Source of the DNA: Nocardiopsis quinghaiensis
GTDB lineage: Bacteria; Actinomycetota; Actinomycetes; Streptosporangiales; Streptosporangiaceae
Assembly (NCBI RefSeq): GCF_008638365.1
Contig: NZ_ML703339.1
Coordinates: 62,001-126,000 of the forward strand
Direction of reading: 5' to 3'
DNA: 64,000 nucleotides
A program made the translations under genes and the position numbers. Below the pieces are notes generated by a model. The model was given only the letters and a program-made list of their open reading frames with translations. It was not told the DNA's origin and ran no database searches. Within the stretch, counting starts at the first letter, position 1. Each line of letters opens with the position of its first letter. This document shows, piece after piece, positions 55,732 to 63,234 of the stretch.

Positions 55732-56562
55732 ATGTCTGACAACCAGCGGAACACCACCACGAACGAATCCGACCCGGACACGGCGGAGTCCGCCGGGAGC
55801 GGGGACGTGGAGACGGCCGAGAGGGACACGGTAGAGGCGGGGGCCGCCGTGACCACCGAGGCTGACGAGGCGTCCGGCCAGAAGGGCTCCACCGAGTCCG
55901 GGAAGGCCTCCGGCGAGGAGCGCACCACCGAGGCTGACGAGGCGTCCGGCGAGGAGGGCATCGCCGAGTCCGAGGAGGTCTCCGGCGAGGAGGGCTCGAC
56001 CGAGTCCGGGAAGGCCTCCGGCGAGGAGCGCACCACCGGGACGACGGACGAGAAGCCCTCGGTGCCTGCCGAACCGGTCGTGGCGGAGGACCGCGCTGAA
56101 GCGGGGGGAACGCCAGTGTCCGAATCGAAGTCCTCGGTGCCGGAGAGCCCGAGTGGTCCGAACGCCGTGAAGGCGAGCCTGTCCAGCCGGAAGGCACACC
56201 TGTCGGTCTCCCGAGTGGAGCCCTGGTCGGTGATGAAGTTCAGCTTCGTCGTCTCCCTGGTGTGCTTCATCATCCTGTTCGTGGCGGTCGCGGTGATCTA
56301 CGCGACGCTGTCGATGCTGGGTGTCTTCGACGAGCTGACCAACATGATCAACGCGCTCCTGGAGGGCGACGGTTCCGAGGACGAGCTCGGCCTCAACCCG
56401 TCCGCCTGGTTCTCTCCGGGGCGCGTGCTGGGCTACACCGGTGTGGTCGGCGCGCTGAACATCGTGCTGATCACCGCGCTGTCCACGGTGGGAGCGATGC
56501 TGTACAACCTGGTCGCCGACCTGGTCGGCGGCGTCGACGTGACGCTGTCCGAGGCCGAGTAG
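55732..56562 (+). CDS. DUF3566 domain membrane protein
   Basis: A 276-residue protein from the ATG at 55732; an in-frame GTG at 55687 is an alternative, and neither has a strong ribosome-binding site. The first 160 residues are acidic and repetitive ([21 protein letters not shown]). Then comes the DUF3566 domain: [47 protein letters not shown] with one membrane helix, and [34 protein letters not shown] with a second. The gene sits between gyrA and tRNA-Ile in most actinobacteria. The function is not established. Confidence 0.9.
   Translation: MSDNQRNTTTNESDPDTAESAGSGDVETAERDTVEAGAAVTTEADEASGQKGSTESGKASGEERTTEADEASGEEGIAESEEVSGEEGSTESGKASGEERTTGTTDEKPSVPAEPVVAEDRAEAGGTPVSESKSSVPESPSGPNAVKASLSSRKAHLSVSRVEPWSVMKFSFVVSLVCFIILFVAVAVIYATLSMLGVFDELTNMINALLEGDGSEDELGLNPSAWFSPGRVLGYTGVVGALNIVLITALSTVGAMLYNLVADLVGGVDVTLSEAE
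55885..56038 (+). repeat. 108-bp-spaced repeat in the DUF3566 gene
   Basis: The 46 bases at 55885-55930 recur at 55993-56038 with one difference (GGCTCCACC versus GGCTCGACC). GAGGCTGACGAGGCGTCCGG also occurs twice (from 55859 and 55930). The repeats encode the acidic N-terminus and may vary in number. Confidence 0.8.
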
Positions 56563-56758
56563 CGCCCGTCGCGGGGCCCGGTCCGGTACGTCTTCCGGGC
56601 CGGGCCCCACGTGTTGGCGAGCCCGTACCGAGCACTTCCGTGCAGGGGTAAAATGGGAGGTGAAGAGGGACGCGCCTGCCGCGTCCCGCTCCATGTCCGC
56701 CCCCGGGCGACCGGTTCGCCCCGGCCCCGCGGATGCGGTAGAGTTCCACCCGGAACGA

Positions 56759-56832
56759 GGGCGTATAGCTCAGTCGGTTAGAGCGCATCCCTGATAAGGA
56801 TGAGGCCCCAGGTTCAAGTCCTGGTACGCCCA
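56759..56832 (+). tRNA. tRNA-Ile(GAT)
   Basis: A 74-nt cloverleaf: acceptor GGGCGTA with TACGCCC, D-arm AGCTCAGTCGGTTAGAGC, anticodon stem CATCC/GGATG around CTGATAA, T-arm with GGTTCAAGTCC. The anticodon GAT is at 56793-56795. The CCA end is not encoded. tRNA genes in this position are frequent integration sites, and accessory genes begin right after it. Confidence 0.97.
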
Positions 56833-56849
56833 CACAGTTTCACCTGGTC

Positions 56850-56884
56850 AGAGCCTTGCTTCTCCACTCGGAGAGCAGGGCTCT
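56850..56884 (+). terminator. Terminator of tRNA-Ile
   Basis: AGAGCCTTGCTTCTCC and GGAGAGCAGGGCTCT pair with two bulged bases around ACTC, followed by TCCTGTTGTG. Confidence 0.7.
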
Positions 56885-56962
56885 TCCTGTTGTGACCGTC
56901 ATCTGACCGTGGAACCCCACGGCATCCCCTGTCCGAGCCTGCGCTCCCCCGGCACTGAGCGG

Positions 56963-56986
56963 TACCGACAGGACGCCAAGTCGACA
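56963..56986. repeat. Dispersed 24-nt repeat, copy B
   Basis: TACCGACAGGACGCCAAGTC followed by GACA; 23 of 24 bases match 26536-26559. Confidence 0.75.
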
Positions 56987-56999
56987 ACAGACCGAATCG

Positions 57000-57251
57000 C
57001 TATGTCGACTCGACTCTAGCCGACGCTCCCCCGGCGGGAAGAGGCACGCCCAACAGCTCCAGGAGTTCCGCGGTGGCCACCCGGTAGGTTCCGCCATGGC
57101 GGAGCAGCCGACAGGGGAACTGGCCGCTTCTGGTGAGCTTGCACGCCGTCGTCCTCCCCATGTGCAGAGCGCGTGCGGCCGTCATCAGATCGACGGCGGC
57201 TGGCAGGTCGTACAGCTCATGGATCGTGAAAGCTCTGCGCTCTGTGGCCAC
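57000..57251 (-). CDS. Excisionase-like helix-turn-helix protein
   Basis: An 83-residue protein. DLPAAVDLMTAARALHMGRTTACKLTRSGQFPCRLLRHGGTYRVATAELLELLGVP matches the winged-helix excisionase/MerR-like HTH family: a helix-turn-helix (MTAARALHMGRTTACKL) and a wing (GGTYRVATAEL). GTG at 57249-57251 follows GGGGAG. In actinobacterial integrative elements such a gene stands next to an integrase at a tRNA. Here no integrase or rep gene is seen in the window, so it may be a remnant. Its stop lies 168 bp from tRNA-Ile. Confidence 0.72.
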   Translation of the reverse strand: MATERRAFTIHELYDLPAAVDLMTAARALHMGRTTACKLTRSGQFPCRLLRHGGTYRVATAELLELLGVPLPAGGASARVEST

Positions 57252-57473
57252 TGGCTCTCCCCTGTGTTGGTTTCGTCGTCAAGGGGAGTAAGCCTCTACA
57301 GCCAAAGCTTGTGACATCGACATTGGAGACTTCAGCGCAGGCGTGGCCAGAACCTGCATCTCACTCCAGATCCAGGAAAAGTGATTTCAGAGGTCTGCGT
57401 CCTTGCAGGTCAAGGCGCCAGATTCATCTTCAACTACTGATGTACTCATATTAAAAACCGCGTAGACTGAGCC

Positions 57474-57502
57474 CACGTTGTCTACGTGACGTAGACAACG
57501 TG
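57474..57502. promoter_or_regulatory. Perfect 12-bp inverted repeat, candidate operator
   Basis: CACGTTGTCTAC and GTAGACAACGTG are separated by GTGAC. A further GTAGAC half-word is at 57462-57467. The repeat lies about 220 bp upstream of the HTH gene and just downstream of the small peptide gene; both read leftward. It may bind a regulator or a recombinase. Confidence 0.55.
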
Positions 57503-57514
57503 ACTGAACGCGAA

Positions 57515-57545
57515 GGGGCCCGCATCGGGCTATGACGCGGGCCCC
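57515..57545 (-). terminator. Terminator of the 42-residue peptide gene
   Basis: GGGGCCCGC (57515-57523) pairs exactly with GCGGGCCCC (57537-57545). On the minus strand the stem is followed by TTCGCGTTC. Confidence 0.65.
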
Positions 57546-57596
57546 GGTTACATCGCGGGATCCTTCTGTGGCCTCGGTTGTTGCTCTACCAGAGCA

Positions 57597-57725
57597 TCAA
57601 CTGGGGCCACTTCCCATGAAACGGTCGAGCAGGTACCGCACCACCGCTTGCACGATGCCCGTTACTACGGCGGCAACCCACTTCCACCAGCTTGGCTTGT
57701 TGGGCTCTTGCGGTTGCTTCGACAT
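57597..57725 (-). CDS. 42-residue Trp-rich membrane peptide
   Basis: ATG at 57723-57725 lies four bases after GAGGAGG, an excellent ribosome-binding site. The peptide starts MSKQPQEPNKPSWWKWVAAV and continues VTGIVQAVVRYLLDRFMGSGPS. It has a hydrophilic start, a Trp-rich junction (WWKW), and one hydrophobic or amphipathic helix (VAAVVTGIVQAVVRYLLDRF) with Arg/Asp near its end. No export signal is seen. It has its own terminator. Possible roles are a small membrane regulator, a toxic peptide or a leaderless bacteriocin-like peptide; none is proven. It is too short for common gene finders. Confidence 0.65.
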   Translation of the reverse strand: MSKQPQEPNKPSWWKWVAAVVTGIVQAVVRYLLDRFMGSGPS

Positions 57726-58058
57726 CCAGCCTCCTCACCTGAGGTGACCCGGCCACCAGTCGATGGCCTGACATAGGCCAACCTCGAGTGCGTTGACCGG
57801 CCTGTCCTCAGAGATGAGACGTCACCAAATCTACAGATACTCCTGCGCTTGTGGGAGAGGTCAAAGCCAATGTGGTTGCCGATGGGTGATCTTGCGCCTT
57901 TGTGGTCGCCCCAGGTGTCCAGAACTGTCCATCTTCGCTTCGCAGTTCCTCCGGAACCTTCAGGAGGATATTGCTGGTCAGGCTCGGTCTATCGGTGAAG
58001 TAGCGGTGTAACAGCAAAGGTCCCGGGGAGGGAGATTCCCGGGACCTTGCGTGTGGGT
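57726..58058. other. Intergenic region, no supported gene
   Basis: Reading frames on both strands lack ribosome-binding sites and have codon use unlike the genome. Base composition is lower in GC than in the core genes. The right end holds the DUF397 terminator. Confidence 0.4.
58017..58048 (-). terminator. Terminator of the DUF5753/DUF397 operon
   Basis: AAGGTCCCGGG at 58017-58027 pairs exactly with CCCGGGACCTT at 58038-58048; on the minus strand TTGCTGTT follows. Confidence 0.75.
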
Positions 58059-58232
58059 CTACTGGGTCAGTCCGAGGAACGCCACCCACTCGGACGGGGG
58101 GACCCTGAGGTGGCCGAGATCGCGGTTCTGCGTGTCACGCACGTCCGCACCGTGCGCGCTCTCGCGGACCTCCACGCAGTTCGAGCCGCCGTCGGAGTAC
58201 GTGCTCTTGTGCCATGTCAGCTTACTGTCCAT
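58059..58232 (-). CDS. DUF397 domain protein
   Basis: A 57-residue protein too short for many gene finders: MDSKLTWHKSTYSDGGSNCV, then EVRESAHGADVRDTQNRDLG and HLRVPPSEWVAFLGLTQ. The opening WxKSTYSxGGxNCVEV, the middle VRDTQNR, and SEWVAFL are the DUF397 hallmarks. ATG at 58230-58232 overlaps the end of the upstream HTH gene. In streptomycetes and relatives such pairs (for example bldB/whiJ-like genes) act as regulator and small partner, resembling an antitoxin-toxin arrangement. Confidence 0.92.
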   Translation of the reverse strand: MDSKLTWHKSTYSDGGSNCVEVRESAHGADVRDTQNRDLGHLRVPPSEWVAFLGLTQ

Positions 58233-59037
58233 CGTTCAACTTCCTCAGTTCCGCCCTCAGACTCTGGAGGGTCTCGTCTGGGCTACGTGCCGCGCTCTGC
58301 AACGCCGCGAACTGCATGCGCCAGCTTGTCGTCTCAGCGGAGTTGGTGACCAACTGGCCCTCGCGGGCGCTTTCGGCGAACAGCACGTCAGTTTGGGCGC
58401 CCGCCGTCGTGATCAGCTTAAACGGACCGCCGGTGCCAGGGTGGTTCGGTGTGTCCACGGGGATCAGCTGCACGGTGATGCGTCCACACTCGACGAGCTC
58501 CACCACATGTTCCAGTTGTTCCCGTGTTACTTCCACACCCCCGTACCGCCGGTACAGGAGCGCTTCGTCGATGACGAGCCACAGCTTCGGGTGGGTGCTC
58601 TCCGCCAAGCTCGCTGAACGCTTTGCCCTCCCCGCCGCGCGCGACTGGACTTCCTCGTCCGTCAGCCACTGGGCCCCGTGCTTGATCAGCGCTTGTGCAT
58701 AGGACTCTCTTTGTAGGTGAGCGGGCCAGACCAAGACGAGGTACTCGTAGACCGCGCTCGCCTGGTCCACGAGTTCGGCAACCTCCGTCTTCCAAGCTTC
58801 CCGGCCATCGCCGGTCAGCTCTTCCCACACGCGGGCGAGGCGCTCAGACCCCAGCGCCTCCCCCACATCTGAGCGCAGTCTGGGAGACGGGGCTGTGAGC
58901 CCCCTTTCAACTGCGGAAATGGTGCTTTTGCTGGTGTTCGCCGCGTGTGCCAACGCGGTCTGTGTCATGCCGGATTTTTCACGCGCGGCTCGTAGCTCAC
59001 GCCCGTATCGGACCAGGGCTTCTTTTTCAGGGGGCAT
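58222..59037 (-). CDS. XRE-type regulator with DUF5753 (WhiJ-like)
   Basis: A 271-residue protein. The helix-turn-helix is ELRAAREKSGMTQTALAHAANTSKSTISAVERGLTAPSP at about residues 14-52. The DUF5753 domain follows: VYEYLVLVWPAHLQRESYAQALIKHG, HPKLWLVIDEALLYRRYGGVEVTREQLEHVVELVECGRITVQLIPVDTPNHPGTGGPFKLI. ATG at 59035-59037 is chosen as the family start; the open frame goes on 29 codons upstream. The stop codon overlaps the DUF397 start by 11 bases. Such proteins regulate development or secondary metabolism in actinobacteria; the target here is unknown. Confidence 0.92.
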   Translation of the reverse strand: MPPEKEALVRYGRELRAAREKSGMTQTALAHAANTSKSTISAVERGLTAPSPRLRSDVGEALGSERLARVWEELTGDGREAWKTEVAELVDQASAVYEYLVLVWPAHLQRESYAQALIKHGAQWLTDEEVQSRAAGRAKRSASLAESTHPKLWLVIDEALLYRRYGGVEVTREQLEHVVELVECGRITVQLIPVDTPNHPGTGGPFKLITTAGAQTDVLFAESAREGQLVTNSAETTSWRMQFAALQSAARSPDETLQSLRAELRKLNDGQ

Positions 59038-59215
59038 GACAGGAATGACATCACGGATTCCAGCTCGGGTGTAGTGATTCCTGGAAAATCTGTCGCTGAA
59101 CATAGCGTTCCTGGGTCGGTGCAATGCGCTTCACACGGCTTGTGACAGTCCATGACACTGAGATTCCAGACCAACTCATGTGGCCGCACTCTGATGCGGC
59201 GGAGAGGCGGCGCAG

Positions 59216-59560
59216 GTGCTGCTGAACGATGACCTCTCGGACGTTCCGGACCCGGACAAGGACAAGGAGGGGTTCGCGGACTACCTCTTCGACTCTGTGA
59301 GCGGCACGTTGCGGGACCGGCCCGAAGCGGGGGCCTGGGCCGACCCGCCCTCCCGTGCCACCAAGGCTGAACTCCGGGAGGCGATCGCCCGGGCTCGGGA
59401 GGACTTCCAGAACCTGAGGCGGAGTCTCGTGGAGTCGGACTCGGCGTTCGATCAGCTCCACGAATGGATCATGACCGGTCAGCCGCTTCCGGACCCTTGG
59501 CGCAAGAACTTCGCCCCGCTCCCGGTACCCCCGGAAACCAGGGTCGGCTCCCGGCCCTGA
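59216..59560 (+). CDS. Acidic helical protein of unknown function
   Basis: A 114-residue protein from a GTG start with GGAGAGG upstream. DLSDVPDPDKDKEGFADYLFDSVSGTL is followed by a likely long helix RATKAELREAIARAREDFQNLRRSLVESDSAFDQLHEWI and a Pro-rich end. No cysteines and no membrane segment. It begins a rightward run of small genes leading to the sulfotransferase-SUMF1 locus, with 65 bp to the next. I do not recognise the family. Confidence 0.55.
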   Translation: MLLNDDLSDVPDPDKDKEGFADYLFDSVSGTLRDRPEAGAWADPPSRATKAELREAIARAREDFQNLRRSLVESDSAFDQLHEWIMTGQPLPDPWRKNFAPLPVPPETRVGSRP

Positions 59561-59625
59561 ACACACTGCGGCCCCGCGACGCTGGCACGTCCGGGGCCCG
59601 GACAACGCTACGAAGGAGCGTCGTC

Positions 59626-60051
59626 ATGCGACACGTTATCGAATTCCTGGCTCTGCTTGCCCGTCTTGTCCGCCCTGCCCGGGGACTTCACGCCGCACCG
59701 CGCGCACTCCGGGACGGACCCCCTCCCCGACGTGCGGCTCGCGTCCGCAGGTACGCGTCCGACCTGCCGACCATCGCGAAAACCGCCCGGGACTCGAACA
59801 GGGGCAACTCCCCCGGACCGTTGATTCCGGCCCCGCGGCCTCCCCTGGACGCGGTCCCCGCCGCGCTGGTCCCCCTGGTTCGCAACCGGCCATCCGGATG
59901 GGCACCCATCGTCCAGCCGGCGGCCGTGAACCCTCCCGCGGACATCGTCCGGAACTACTACCGCGCCCACGAGGTGCGTATGCGCAGGAGGGGCGGGTCC
60001 TCACCCCACGCACGTCTCGAACCGATCTCCGTCACCCGGATGGCTTCGTAG
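59626..60051 (+). CDS. Basic Arg/Pro-rich protein of unknown function
   Basis: A 141-residue protein. The ATG at 59626 follows GAAGGAG with a good spacing. It starts MRHVIEFLALLARLVRPARG, a short amphipathic or hydrophobic helix, then a long Arg/Pro-rich disordered section, and ends VRNYYRAHEVRMRRRGGSSPHARLEPISVTRMAS. The composition resembles small secreted or nucleic-acid-binding proteins, but no motif allows a call. Same strand and close spacing suggest an operon with its neighbours. Confidence 0.5.
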   Translation: MRHVIEFLALLARLVRPARGLHAAPRALRDGPPPRRAARVRRYASDLPTIAKTARDSNRGNSPGPLIPAPRPPLDAVPAALVPLVRNRPSGWAPIVQPAAVNPPADIVRNYYRAHEVRMRRRGGSSPHARLEPISVTRMAS

Positions 60052-60092
60052 ACATATCGGCACGCCTGCCGCGTGCGGTGAGGAGCGGGGTT

Positions 60093-60224
60093 ATGGACGG
60101 GGCAACCCGGTGCACCAGCCCTGAAGGACACGACTACATCCCGGACCAATCCCCGGTCCGGTACGGCCGTACAGCCACGGCCACCTGCAAGTACTGCAAG
60201 CACACGATCACCGCGACTCGGTGA
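60093..60224 (+). CDS. 43-residue CxxC mini-protein
   Basis: ATG at 60093 follows TGAGGAG. The sequence MDGATRCTSPEGHDYIPDQS continues VRYGRTATATCKYCKHTITA and ends TR. Cys7 with HD, and Cys34-x2-Cys37-x-His, could form a small zinc knuckle. The stop overlaps the GTG of the next gene as GTGA, so it is translationally coupled to the sulfotransferase-like gene. Too short for many gene finders. Function unknown. Confidence 0.6.
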   Translation: MDGATRCTSPEGHDYIPDQSPVRYGRTATATCKYCKHTITATR

Positions 60225-60763
60225 CCGCATCTCCCCTGGAGGACACTGCTGTGCTCCCCGAACGCCCGCCGATACTCCTGCTCGGCACATCGGAACGTGT
60301 GGGATCGAACTGGACTCTGGACGTTCTGCGGCACGCGACGATCCAGCACAACGAGCCCTTCCGGCAACAACTCGGAGCGGAGCACCCGTACGCGCCCCTG
60401 ACTTCGTCGTCGAACCCCGATGAGGCTGCGCCGCTCGCGCCGATCGTGGCTCACTGGGTGGACGCCTTCGTCCTCGGCAAGTACCTGGGTGGCACCCACG
60501 TGATCAAGGAGACCAACCTCTACTTCGCCGCCGAAAGGTTCCTGGACCTCTTCTCCGAGTCGCCTGTGCTCGTGCTCTCCCGATCACCGTTGGGAGTGGC
60601 GAGTTCGTTCGCTCAAGGGGATCTCTGGAGGCGATGGGAGTACGACTCCGTTTACCGCAGGGTCGTCGCCATGACCCACGAAACTGGTCACGACCGGTGG
60701 GCCAACCTGGTCCCCGATGACAGCCCTGTCGCATCCGTCGCGCTGACTCGCCGGTCACCCTGA
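60221..60763 (+). pseudogene. Sulfotransferase-like protein, N-terminal part before a frame change
   Basis: A 180-residue frame. ILLLGTSERVGSNWTLDVL (about residues 18-36) resembles the PAPS 5'-phosphosulfate loop, and SPVLVLSRSPLGVASSF (about 112-128) resembles the 3'-phosphate loop of sulfotransferases. After DDSPVASVALT the frame runs out with RRSP and a stop. In the next frame the sequence ADSPVTLNTALLAEALSGRD continues sensibly into the following gene. One inserted or missing base near 60745 therefore splits a longer protein. The GTG start is coupled to the 43-residue gene. Pseudogene or sequence error are both possible. Confidence 0.65.
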
Positions 60764-60849
60764 ACACGGCTCTGCTCGCCGAGGCCCTGTCAGGTCGCGA
60801 CCACGCACACATCTCCTACGAGTCCGCCGTTCTCGACCGGGAAACCGCC

Positions 60850-61905
60850 ATGCGTCCGATCACACGGTTGCTACCCGAAGCAGTGCGAACGATGCCGGCC
60901 CGCTCTGAAACGGGACAACCCGAGGTGGACAGTACCTTTGCCACCAACCGTGCCAAACATGAGCTCGCGGTGTGCCTGAGCCCGGGAGAGGACGAGCTGG
61001 TCAACGCCGAGACCGAACGCGGCACCGCTCTGCTGCGTGAAGTGCTCGCGCCGCAAACGGCCGAGCTCGCCGTCCGTTGGCTGGCGGGGGGGGGGGACCG
61101 CTACCGACGCGTGGACTCCTCAACACGCGGATCCAGGCGCCCACGAACGGCAGTCCCTCCCCTTTCACCACCGCCACCCCCCGCGTACGTCGAGGCTCCG
61201 CCGAAGGGGGTTCGCTGGCGCAACACTCTGGTGTCGAACTCCGAGATGTGTGCGCTGCTCAACGGGCTTGCCGGTGCCGGGGCGGACAACACCATCCACG
61301 GGGTGAACCTCCTGGCGATCGACATGCCGTACGAGCGCGGTGGCCGACTGCACCTCACCGAAGGAGGGTGGCGTGTCAGTCCCGGATTCGAGCACTATCC
61401 CGCCTACTGGGTCACCTGGATCGGTGCGGCCGCCTACGCGCTCTCCGCGGGCGCACGGTTGCCGAGTCGGGCTGAGATGGACGCTCTCTCGGAAGGAGCC
61501 AAGGCCAGCAACATCGACTACGCCTTAGGGGACGCGGCCCCCGTCGCCGAACCCGGATCGGGTCCGAACACGGTGCACCATCGGGTCGGCAACCTTCAGG
61601 TCTGGTGTGCGGACGGCCCACGGGGAGAGCCGTCGTGGGCACCGGTGACCCGCTACCTACATGGAGCGGCGTGGAACACCCCGGGCACCCGAGAGGAGGT
61701 GCGCCGCCTACGGTCCCGGCACCTACTGGGTGCCTCACGCGGGGTGGGTGTCCGTTTGGTTCGTGATCGGGCGTCCGGGGCTGGCCGCCCCCTGGAGGAC
61801 ATCGCGGATCGACTACGCACATGGGTGACCGGGCTCGGAGGCCACGACCGTTTGGCTGACCCTGACCGGAAGTTGATCAGCGTCCTGTCACAGACCGATC
61901 GCTGA
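60850..61905 (+). pseudogene. SUMF1/EgtB-like domain protein, downstream part of the split gene
   Basis: A 351-residue frame whose true start is probably the broken upstream gene. The first 80 residues finish the sulfotransferase-like part (MRPITRLLPEAVRTMPARSE). The second half is a SUMF1-type fold: VRWRNTLVSNSEMCALLNGL, YPAYWVTWIGAAAYALSAGARLPSRAEMDALS, then VTRYLHGAAWNTPGTREE and GASRGVGVRLVRDR. The catalytic Cys pair of formylglycine-generating enzymes is absent, so it is more like the EgtB or PvdO branch. Between the 11-G run at 61086-61096 and about 61185 the good codon bias is in another frame (LLNTRIQAPTNGSPSPFTTA), so two more frame changes lie inside. Confidence 0.65.
61086..61096. 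repeat. Run of 11 G
   Basis: An uninterrupted G11 tract inside the sulfotransferase-SUMF1 coding region. It is the longest homopolymer noticed in the window and coincides with a change of coding frame. Confidence 0.9.
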
Positions 61906-62328
61906 CTTGGGCCCCATGTAGGAACCGGCCCCGGGAAATCCGTCCTCGACCAAACGCGCGAAGCGGTCGCTGAATCCGAGGTGGGGAAGGTCCCCGGTCT
62001 TCACGAATTCCACTCCTCGGATCGGCCGCGAGTCGAGTCCTTCCGAGATATCCCCCAGAGAACCACCCGTACGGCGAACCTCAAAGGTGATGTGCACGAC
62101 GTGCAAATCCTTTTCCGAGACGATGTGGTCGCACAGATACAACAGGCGCCCAACCTCGACCTCGATCCCTGTCTCCTCGCGCATCTCGCGAACCAGGGCG
62201 TCACCGAGCGATTCGCCCTCCTCCACCCGTCCACCTGGCAAGCTCCACCTGCGCGGGCCGTCGGTGTCCTGGTCCAAGAGCAGTACTTTCCCGTCCTCGA
62301 CAAGGAGGCCTGTCACTCGTGTGTCCAT
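61888..62328 (-). CDS. Nudix hydrolase
   Basis: A 146-residue protein. The Nudix box is GGRVEEGESLGDALVREMREETG (about residues 32-54), with all the metal-binding Glu residues of the REUxEE core. MDTRVTGLLVEDGKVLLLDQDTDGPRRWSLPGG precedes it. It hydrolyses a nucleoside diphosphate linked to some group; the substrate is not predictable. The ATG at 62326-62328 faces the nucleotidyltransferase start only 29 bp away, so the two are controlled from a shared short region. Its end overlaps the end of the SUMF1 frame by 18 bases (convergent). Confidence 0.93.
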   Translation of the reverse strand: MDTRVTGLLVEDGKVLLLDQDTDGPRRWSLPGGRVEEGESLGDALVREMREETGIEVEVGRLLYLCDHIVSEKDLHVVHITFEVRRTGGSLGDISEGLDSRPIRGVEFVKTGDLPHLGFSDRFARLVEDGFPGAGSYMGPKSAIGL

Positions 62329-62357
62329 ACCGGCACCCTAGCGAACGCAATGAGGCC

Positions 62358-63155
62358 ATGGGGCCGACCGAGAGCCAAGAGCGAACCGATGTCGTGATCG
62401 CTGCTGGAGGGTTGGGAACACGACGTTCCGAATGGTCCCGTTATCTCCCCAAGGAATTCTTTCCCGTGCGAGGAATTCCAGGAATCGTTCACCTCATGGA
62501 TGAGATCGCCCGAATGGGCAGGGTGAGGGCCACGATGGTCCACCACCCCTACTACGAGGACTTCATCCTCTCCTGGGCCAGCCGGGCTCTGACCGATGAG
62601 CGCGGCTACGACCGGGCGGCCGCACGAGCCTGCGCCCGTGTCCCTCGTTGGCCGGACATCGATCTGCGCTTCACCCCACAGCAGGGCCCGTACAGCGACA
62701 TCACCTCGGTCCTCAACGCCGACACCGCTCTCGGCCGCCCACACGAGCTCTACGTGGCCTATGCCGACAACCTCTATCCCGAAGACCACCCCTTCTCGCG
62801 CCTACGCAGCACGGGCAGAGGTACGTCGGTGATCGCGCGCCCGTACAACCGGGCAGAGGCGCCGAGCCGAGGGGTGATCGTCTGTGACCGTGGGTTCATG
62901 GTGGGTCTGGTGGAGAAGCCGGACGAGTTCACAGCACGTGGCCTCGAACGCGAGCACGGTCCGGACGCGCTCGTACTGTTGGAAGGACGGGCTCGTGCAG
63001 ACCGGTCCTTTCTCGACTTCCTGTGGTCGTACCGCCCCGACCGCGCCATGGAAGCGAAACTGTCGCTGGCCCTGTCGGCTTACGCGCGTACCCATCCGGT
63101 TCGTGTGTGCCGCATCAGTTCGTCCGTGACCGACCTCGGAGCCCCAGCGCCGTGA
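62358..63155 (+). CDS. Sugar-phosphate nucleotidyltransferase-like protein
   Basis: A 265-residue protein. DVVIAAGGLGTRRSEWSRYLPKEFFPVRGIPGIVHLMDEIARM is the nucleotide-binding start of GalU/RmlA-type enzymes: G-L-G-T-R at 18-22 and PKEFFPV at 31-37. AYADNLYP supplies the metal-binding Asp, and GVIVCDRGFMVGLVEKPDEFTARG the sugar-binding part. These enzymes make NDP-sugars from NTP and sugar 1-phosphate. The base and sugar cannot be told. The ATG at 62358 with GAGG just before is chosen over an upstream frame start. Confidence 0.82.
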   Translation: MGPTESQERTDVVIAAGGLGTRRSEWSRYLPKEFFPVRGIPGIVHLMDEIARMGRVRATMVHHPYYEDFILSWASRALTDERGYDRAAARACARVPRWPDIDLRFTPQQGPYSDITSVLNADTALGRPHELYVAYADNLYPEDHPFSRLRSTGRGTSVIARPYNRAEAPSRGVIVCDRGFMVGLVEKPDEFTARGLEREHGPDALVLLEGRARADRSFLDFLWSYRPDRAMEAKLSLALSAYARTHPVRVCRISSSVTDLGAPAP

Positions 63156-63234
63156 GAGCGTGGCCGGTTCCGTGGTGCGGGTGTTTCGTGCGGTACATGC
63201 CACGGGGCTACGCGCAGAACTTCTGGATGGGCGC

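Larger units (their letters stand above)
57252..57596. other. AT-richer intergenic region with a large inverted repeat
   Basis: No gene. It holds the IR at 57474-57502 and the hairpin at 57515-57545. TCATATTAAAAACC near 57446-57459 is the most AT-rich stretch around and likely contains a promoter. Confidence 0.5.

Noticed and set aside
57808..58089. 93-codon minus-strand frame and a Cys-rich plus-strand frame (57793-58011)
   Set aside because: Poor codon bias, no ribosome-binding sites, and one runs through the DUF397 terminator and gene end.
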